Source: Limanda limanda (taxonomy: Eukaryota; Chordata; Actinopteri; Pleuronectiformes; Pleuronectidae). From it: DNA of 64,000 nucleotides. The notes beneath the pieces were generated by a model that worked only from the letters and a program-made list of their open reading frames with translations, did not search any database and had not been told where the DNA came from. The stretch spans positions 3,992,001-4,056,000 of the forward strand of contig NC_083645.1 in assembly GCF_963576545.1 (NCBI RefSeq), given 5' to 3'. Positions 56,522 through 64,000 of this stretch are shown here, in pieces. A program made the position numbers and the translations under genes. The stretch's first letter is position 1; every line of letters starts with the position of its first letter.

Positions 56522-57329
56522 CTGGTAATACTCATGCCTCTACAGATGTCACTACTAGTAATAATTATAAGCAACAACATTTGCAGGTATGGCCTGCCCC
56601 TTTAAGGAACGGGCCCAGAGAGTGACGTAGTGCACCTGGGTAACTTGCGCAAGAAGTGTGTGAATACGAGAAGTGAACGAGCACCTAGAGGTGATGAGAG
56701 TGTTGCTCCGGTGGACAGTCAATAAATAAAGTGGCGGCGTTAAAACTAAAGAAACGTCTCCTCCTCCTTCTTCACGGAGTGGTCCGAACGGCTGCTTACC
56801 GGCCACTGTGTGTGACTGTGTGTGTGTGTGCGTATGTGTGTGTCACCCAGATGCGTATGTGTGTGTGTGCGTGTGTGTATCACCCAGATGCGGAGCTGAC
56901 GAGTGGGCACCCTCCGTCGGCCCAGCGCTAAACAGAGTAGCTGATGGTTAGATAGGGATCAACTACAAACTTTAACAGGAAGAGTGGAAATGTTTGTTGG
57001 CGTGTGTGTGGCTGCGTGTGCGCGTGTGTGACTGTGTGTGGCTGCGTGTGCGCGTGTGTGACTGTGTGTGCGTGTGTGGAGCGCTGGCGGAGCCGCTCCG
57101 TCACAGCAACATTTTGGCGAAACTGTGTTCATAAAATGTAAGGAGTAACGACACATATTGTAGAAATGTAGCGGAGTAAAAGTATAGATAATAGCTGCAA
57201 AATGTAACGGAGTAAAGTAAAAAGTATGCACTATTATTTTTACTTAAGTAAAGTACAGATACGTAAAAATGTACTTAAGTATAGTAACGAAGTAAAAATA
57301 CTTCGTTACATTCCACCACTGCTCTTATA

Positions 57330-59460
57330 ATTGTATAGATTAAAGTGGCAGAAAACAATTATGTTTTAGTGTTCAGTGTATGAAAGGGGGCAGTGATTAA
57401 GGGATCAGAATGATCGGCTAGGAATGACGCCAGGCAGGGATTTGCCTCCCATCTGTGTGGGTGTGTATGAATGATTGATATGACAGGAGTAACTACAGCA
57501 GCCGGTGAACAGATTGTTTGACAAGATGAATGATAATCAGAGAAAGGCTTCGATTAAAGTAAAACTGAAACTGACAGAGAAACACGAGGCAGCAAAGACA
57601 AATATGGCAAAGTTATGCATACAGCAGCATGCATAGACACAATTTTGGCATTTCTGCAGAATGAGAGCAGAGTTTTCGAGTGCAGGCAGAGGTGACTGTT
57701 GTCATGCAGACTTGATGTTAATTTCAACACCTTGATGTTTCATTGCTGTTTATTGCCTCATGAATGATTGACACTACATGTTTGATTGACTCATCTGACT
57801 TCCAGATTCTGTGAAGAAGCACAACTCTTGCTGACGATATGACATAGTGCTGACATTCCTTTTGTTATTTTCAGATTTTCCACTGACCCTCTTGTAGCTT
57901 TCGTAGAGGGGGAAGCCAACTCTTTCTTTTGAAATGCTAATTAATTGATGAATTCATATCGGGCCTCTAAAGGATGTTCTGGAATTGACCTCTGTGTTTG
58001 GTGTAATTGGGTTTTCTCTGCATTATGTGAATTCACAGGACTATTTAAATATTACAGCTTCAAATTATCCTGAGATGGTGTTGGTCTCAAGTGCTTGTAA
58101 AGTTTTAAAAATGCCTTTAAAATAAATTTTAAGTTTTTTGTCTTTTGAAAATGATGTAGTGATATCAGAGTCATAATTAAATGCAAATGCTACATACAGA
58201 GTCACATCAACTGGGTTATGACCTCCTTGTCCTCCTGTTTTAGCAATTGAGTTATGTTCTTGTAAAAGTATCTGTGAATTGTCAGAGCATCTGTGCTCCG
58301 GCAGCTGTCAATGTGTGATGACAACTTGTGGCTATCAAAAGCTAATACACTGTGACACTTTGACCAGCAGCAAAGCTAGAGTCACTATAGACTGGCTAGT
58401 TTGTTGTCTATAGTGACTTTTATTTGTTGGATGGTCTGTACCAATATAGCGCTTTTCTAGTCTCGATGACCACTATCATTCTTCTTCTTCATATATTTGG
58501 AAAAGACTACTGATGTACTGTATTTGTCAATTTAAAATACATACATACACCCTCACAAGGTCTCTCAGAAAATGATAAGGTCAATGAAGCAGCTGGAGAA
58601 TGAGGTAAATCTTTTATTAATAAAGCAAAATAGATATGGATACTCCAAATATCAGCAAACAGATTTGAGTATATTGTGCTTCCATTCTCATATTAGAGTA
58701 AAAAGTAGACTGGTGGTAAACAAAGGAGCTTGAGAGTTTTTGAATAAATGTAAACTTCAATAATATGTTTATTTTTGCCCCTGTGTGTGTTTTTCACAGG
58801 CTTGCCTGTGTGACTGTAGAGAAAAATAAAATTATTTCTGCTGGGGAGTCGTGTTGACCCAAACAGTGTAGCCAACATTAGCATTAACAGCTGTTTACTT
58901 GCCAACAGCCTCAGCCAGTGTTGTGTTAACAAGACGAGAGGTTAGAATACATCCTCTCGGAATCGTCACTTCTTCAACTCATGTTGAACAATTCTTGTGA
59001 TGGACTGAGGGCCGACTGTAAGCTACAGCGACTCACTATTTAAGGGCTAGGGCGAGCTGGTTAGCATGATAACTTCATTGGATGAAAATAATTGATAGAA
59101 ATAAAAGCACAACATGAGTCATCATTAGTTTGCTTTGGATGGATTTTAAACCAGTATGTGCATCGCTTCTATCAGATGGATAAGTTTAAACAGCTGTTAC
59201 GTTATAATATTTAGCACAAACTTACACGAGGCACCTTTATGATTAGCTTTGTTTTTTAAAGGTTAAAAATCTAATAATTTTACAACAGTCTCACATCCAT
59301 TTTGTGCGGGCCACAAGAAGGCCAGGAGTGCCACATCATTGCCTGAAGTTGTCCACTTCTGTACCCTTCTGTAAGTCATCTTTCTCCAACTACCCTGTTT
59401 AACTGTAAGATTTGATTCCACATATTAACGTGTCTGGTGCCGTAGTCAACAGCCTTCTCT
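57330..59460. other. Non-coding stretch
   Basis: No gene or transposon end is recognised. The 57,400-58,130 part is less repetitive than its surroundings and might hold conserved non-coding sequence, which cannot be tested here. Confidence 0.45.
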
Positions 59461-59745
59461 CTTGTTGTCGAACTCTTCTCACTGTTTTTTGACCATCCTC
59501 ACACATTATTGTTTATGCCACTATATATTTTGTATATTGTATATTACATTATATCTGTACAGGAGAATAGTGTCTGTGTAAATTCCACAGATACTCTCTT
59601 CTCTCTCTTAGTATTACCAAAGGTTAGGTTATAGATAAAGGGCCAACCAACAGTTCATTGCAGTATCTTCGCTCATGGACTTTCATATCTAACTCAGATG
59701 CCCTAGACAGAGAGACACCAACTTCAACTCTCACCAACTTAAATT
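59461..59745 (+). repeat. Dispersed repeat, member 2 of an inverted pair
   Basis: Matches the reverse complement of 26,435-26,705 across its length with scattered differences. See that entry for shared stretches. Confidence 0.75.
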
Positions 59746-61080
59746 ATTTTGCTTGGCAAGACGTAAGTTCACAATGTGATTTAGTTATGCATACTTTAGG
59801 CTTAACTATCCAATAGGATGCAAATACCTACATATAACGTAGAGAATGACAGCCATTCTAGCCATTCATGGATGTGCTGTTGGAATGGGTGACGCAAGTA
59901 GAGGAAGATATACTGGGATGCTGTGGAAGACATATTCAGACTTAGGGGTGAAAATTGCTCATGTGACTCTGTTAGTATTTGTATATTGTTTCACCTACTG
60001 GTCTCCTTGATGCATCAAGTCTACATTAAAATCTTCTGCATAAGACATCAGCTGCTGCCTGAGTTCTCCTTTTACCAGCCTTAAGAAAACCTCCATAACA
60101 CTAACCACATCCTTTATTTATAGATCAAATTAAAAAATGTAGGTCCCTCTACGTGTTGGAATTTATGGTCATGAGTTAATATTTTTAAAAGGCATTATAA
60201 TCAAAGATAAAATTTGTAAACGCTCCTGAATACAGGATAAAAGTTATCAAACCCTTTACATAAAGAGAAATTACAGGAATTTAGATGTTAATAATACTAT
60301 AACATTTGTTTGTGACATATAATGTATTTGACACAAAAAAAAGCCTACAACTTGGAAAATGTATTCTTCATTTCATTGGGCCGTTAAATTATTTTGATAC
60401 CCTCTTGGCTCAGTTTGTATTTAAATAGCATCTTCTATTGTAAAGTTTCCCCTGGATATCCTGAAAGGGACTCTTAAAATAAAAGATATTGTAATTATTA
60501 TTTTGAATATTTTTGGCATATATGCATGTCCATTTAGGTGATGAAAGCTGCTTAACAGCCTTTCGCCAAACCAACAAAATCTGGAAAAAACATTTACTGA
60601 AGGACCTGGTCACCAAAAATTCTCTTACCACATTGTCCTTTCCTTTAACTTTTAGCTTTATATCTCTCACAAATATACTGCAGTCACGTTCTTTGACGAG
60701 ACTTTTATCACAGATTTCCGCTTCACTTTTATCCAGGTCATCTCTGATTATTGTGATATTTTAAGATTAAGTTCTCAGTTGTCAGGAGGCAAGTGAGGGG
60801 CACACACACACACACGCATAGGGAAAGGGCACAAACACGGATAAATTAACACAGTCTACATGCAGAGATACACACAAAAATTTGAAAATGTATGCAAATC
60901 TCACAGTACAAGCACTCTCTAGCAAAAAACATTCATAAACACACACTCTGAAAAAAACTTTGTTTATAGGAGCTAGCTTCTGCGACTGTTGGTAATAAAT
61001 AATGAAAAACTGTAATAAAATCCCACTGGTGTTCATCTGTGCTATAGCCAGAGGATAAAAACTGGAAAATTTGAGTTTTA
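59746..61080. other. Non-coding stretch
   Basis: AT-rich. A short CA run lies near 60,800-60,816. No gene is recognised. Confidence 0.45.
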
Positions 61081-61310
61081 TATCTTTTGTAGTAAGGACA
61101 TTTTGGGAAAGTGAGGACATTTTTGATAGTCCTTACTTTCCAAAACAACTTCAAGTGCTGTTTTAGGGTTAAGACTTATGATTATGGTTAAAGTTAGGGT
61201 TAGGAGCAGGGTTTGGCATGTTGTCGTGATGGTTCAGGTGGGCTGAGGGGATGTCAATGCAGTATGTCAATGAATGTCCTCACAAAGATAGAGGTATAAA
61301 CGTGTGTGTA
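61081..61310. repeat. Interspersed repeat with GTGAGGACATTTT and TTAGGGTTAG phrases
   Basis: The segment combines GTGAGGACATTTTTGATAGT, a GTTAGGGTTAGG-like tract (61,190-61,205) and GTCCTCACAAAGATAGAGGT. I associate this combination with a common vertebrate intronic repeat. Boundaries are approximate. Confidence 0.5.
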
Positions 61311-61472
61311 TGCGTTCCCATAACCCTGTCAGGGCAAACTCAGTAGCCTTGACACTATAATAAGCTGGTCCTCCTCCCAGAGGCCCCCAGTCATATTATT
61401 CACTGGTCCAAATATGGAGATACAGCTGGTACCTCATAGATAACAGAGGGGTGGGGGAGAGACAGAAAGGCA

Positions 61473-61497
61473 GTGTGTGTGTGTGTGTGTGTGTGTT
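61473..61497. repeat. (GT)n microsatellite
   Basis: Perfect dinucleotide GT run of about 12 units. Confidence 0.9.
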
Positions 61498-64000
61498 TCA
61501 TAGTTAGTGTTGTTTCGCCAATCAAACTTTCAAGAGTGAATAGAGAGACAGAGGGAGTGAAAAATAATATATATTTAGGCCACTTTGTTAGTTGTTGTGC
61601 TCTGGCAGGAGAAAAAACATCTATTAGTCAAAAAGGGCAATATTACAAATATAATTTTCTTTCTTAAAGAAACATTTTGCTAGTGAACACTCTGGGTCCC
61701 CCTACAGGTGGGAGGAGCAATATACGTTTCACTGCTATCACAGCTCCATTGCTTCAGAGTATAGAGCTGATGAGTGGTGCATCTGACCACGGATGAAAAG
61801 GGTTCAAAATTACATCTCTGGTGACAGTAAATAAACATAGCACTAACCATGGCCTGAGATAATGTGTAATCAAGCTGAACCAATATCACATGCTAGAAAT
61901 AAAAAGTGAATTTTGTGGTTTGAACTGAAATGTTTTTATTCATACCTCTTGTATCTTGCATCTCATCCGCTGAATCTTAATGTTAGCAGCCCCTCTTGTT
62001 GAGGACTCCAAGGATATACTGGTCAATTTTGGCCATGAATGTCTCCAGGTAAATAGTGGCGATCTTTCTAAATTCTTCATTTATTTATGTAAAATAAATC
62101 ACAAATAAAAAGGCATAATATGTTAATATAAATAGACTGTTAATATAGAACATACTGTGAACCATTTCACGAAAAAAAAAAATTTAGCTGGGCTACATGA
62201 GAAAGAGCAGGCCATCGGTCTTTAAGGTCGTTGATTGGTGGTGCTTGATTGACATACATTTTTTCACTGATGGTCTGACAATTGTTCTTCTTCTTTAATT
62301 AAGGAGAACAACTGTCATGTTCCAATGTTTCGTCTGTTTGTCCCTGTGGGCAAGCCTTTCTTGGCTTTTAGATATTTTTGAGCTTTTCATATGCTAACTT
62401 CTTTTTGAGAATGTTTACATCAAGCTCAGGGCATTCAAGCCATATACATTTTTATCTGTAGATTCCCATATTATACTTCAGTCTTTGTAGCAATCCTTAG
62501 CATTCATTAATTCAGCCAGATTCTTCAAGACGATGATCCTTCTGAATCAGTGCCAAAACAAGACAGCTGTGCACCTGTTCGATAGCAAGCATACTGAAGG
62601 ATGCTTTTAAATACTTATTAGTAGAGTTAAATTGTCACCGTCTTTAAAGCCTCATCTCCTGAGGCAAGTACAAGCTCTGTGTCATAGGAAAAGCGAATCA
62701 CGCACCAAGGCTGGGTAAGATGTTCAGGTGATGAAAGAATCAATGTATCTTGCAAGTGAGAAGAGCATCTGCTGTTGGGATAGATGGAGGTCATTGAAGC
62801 AAAGACAGAGGCAGCTGAGTTATAGATGGAGGACTCTGATGCACTTTCAATGGGATCTCCACAGCAGTAAAGGTCATAGTAAATGTGGAAGGTTCAAATT
62901 CACACAGTCTCAAGGATTCCATGAAATACGTTTGTTAATGTAAGGGTCCCGAAGAATGATCTGACATTTGGCTTGATGAAACATTAAATAACACTGCTTG
63001 AGTTATATTATACATTTAGACACATTCTGTCATATCCACTTAACATTCATTATTGAGAAGACTAACACTGATAATTTGCCAGGATCTTCATTGCTATATT
63101 AAGAATGTACTGTGCTGCTTACACTTATCGTAGAATTTCCCTTTCAAGTTACATTGTGACATTAACTGCTCATCAAGTAACAACTAAATCTTAAGTTTGT
63201 TTCAACGTTTCAAAGTAGAGTCATGTTTAAGACATTCATTTTTAACCGAATTTCACAATTATCAATTAATTATCAGTTATAGATCTGGGGGTGGATCTGT
63301 ACAGTGGTCTGCCTTAGTGACCCCTGCTATAGAGTTTCTACAACATGATATAGGCTTCAAAGCAAATGTTTACAGATTGCACTTGAACACAGCATTAAAC
63401 TGGCTGAATCAACCAACTTAAACCTCACACAATAATAATAACTCTAATAATAAGTATAATAATCAACAGGCAGCTTGTTCCAGAGAACAGGACCATACTG
63501 ACCTGGATCTGGTGGGGAAAAAAATACAAATTAAAGCACATTGACATCATGTGCTTTGCTGTGAGCTGTAACATATGGTGATCACTTGCATGGACACCAT
63601 GGACTGTACATAACTAAATTTCCCCTTTTATTTGTTTATGTCTACGATGCCCCATGATGTTGTTTGACCCTTTGTTGATGGTGATTGATGTGACTTGGTA
63701 GCCATAGCTGCATGTCTTACTGTGTCTAACTGGGATTAATCAAGGTTGAAAAATGGAGGGCTAACTCCAACCCCTTTTCTTGGCATTGTTTTGTGCTGCC
63801 AAAAATATAAAAAATTAGTTGTTGACTGCATGTGGAATGTACTGTGCTGTGCCTGATAAGTTTAGAGGCTCTTCTCTGGCTCTGAATGTCACCAGAACAA
63901 TATAGCGGCAACCATATCTGCCATATTTTGGCTTTATTTTTGTACAGTGTGAGGAAGTGGAGGCACGTCATCCATCTTTATGCAGAGTCATTTGCAGGAC
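61498..64000. other. Non-coding stretch
   Basis: No gene, RNA or transposon terminus is recognised. Open frames are short and without domains. Confidence 0.45.

Larger units (their letters stand above)
55219..57321. mobile_element. Non-autonomous hAT element (outer)
   Basis: It begins CAGTGGTGGAGGAAGTACTG and ends ACATTCCACCACTG. A perfect 8-bp target duplication CTCTTATA lies at 55,211-55,218 and 57,322-57,329. Subterminal regions are packed with ACTTAAGTA motifs at both ends, which are likely transposase-binding sites. It contains a second hAT element (55,458-56,521) and GT-rich microsatellites near 56,815-56,880 and 57,000-57,080. Confidence 0.93.

Noticed and set aside
1..64000. CRISPR arrays, operons, bacterial genes or viral genomes
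   Set aside because: No spaced direct repeats of CRISPR type, and the gene structure, microsatellites and transposons are those of an animal genome.

Overview
The window looks like nuclear DNA from a teleost fish, probably a spiny-rayed (percomorph) species. It is AT-rich and intron/intergene-like, with many microsatellites. It is dominated by mobile elements typical of fish: hAT DNA transposons with 8-bp target duplications, L1-type LINEs and a chromodomain Ty3/Gypsy retrotransposon. Only one gene looks like an intact host gene. All family assignments are from reading the translations; no database was searched.

Layout. 1-5.8 kb: non-coding, with microsatellites. 5.8-7.0 kb: a tRNA-like SINE fragment and a decayed Gypsy gag-protease fossil on the minus strand. 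8.0-9.7 kb: two copies of one GC-rich non-autonomous hAT element, each with its own 8-bp target duplication. 12.9-22.9 kb: a decayed L1-type LINE on the minus strand (17-bp target duplication), split by a young, apparently complete chromovirus at 13,847-19,470. The chromovirus has 561-bp LTRs that read as identical, a 5-bp target duplication, and intact gag and pol. 28.3-30.2 kb: a hAT element keeping only the C-terminal end of its transposase. 30.96-36.78 kb: a near full-length L1-type LINE on the minus strand with intact ORF1, ORF2 with one frameshift, a 15-bp target duplication and a YY1-like motif at its 5' end.

38.3-39.9 kb: an uninterrupted 542-codon mitochondrial glutamate dehydrogenase reading frame with a transit peptide. 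Vertebrate GLUD1 genes have many exons, so this looks like a retrogene similar in principle to human GLUD2. 41.0-43.7 kb: a decayed multi-exon gene of a transposon-related family. 44.4-48.7 kb: nested hAT transposase remnants with BED finger and dimerisation-region pieces. 49.5-51.8 kb: a kinase-like exon followed by a duplicated exon-containing segment. 53.2-57.3 kb: a cluster of four hAT elements, one nested inside another and one carrying 130-bp inverted arms. 57.3-64 kb: non-coding.

The most interesting points are the intact intronless GLUD frame, the apparently recent chromovirus insertion, and a short hydrophobic reading frame whose stop codon overlaps the ORF2 start codon in both LINE copies. 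That last arrangement suggests coupled termination and re-initiation.
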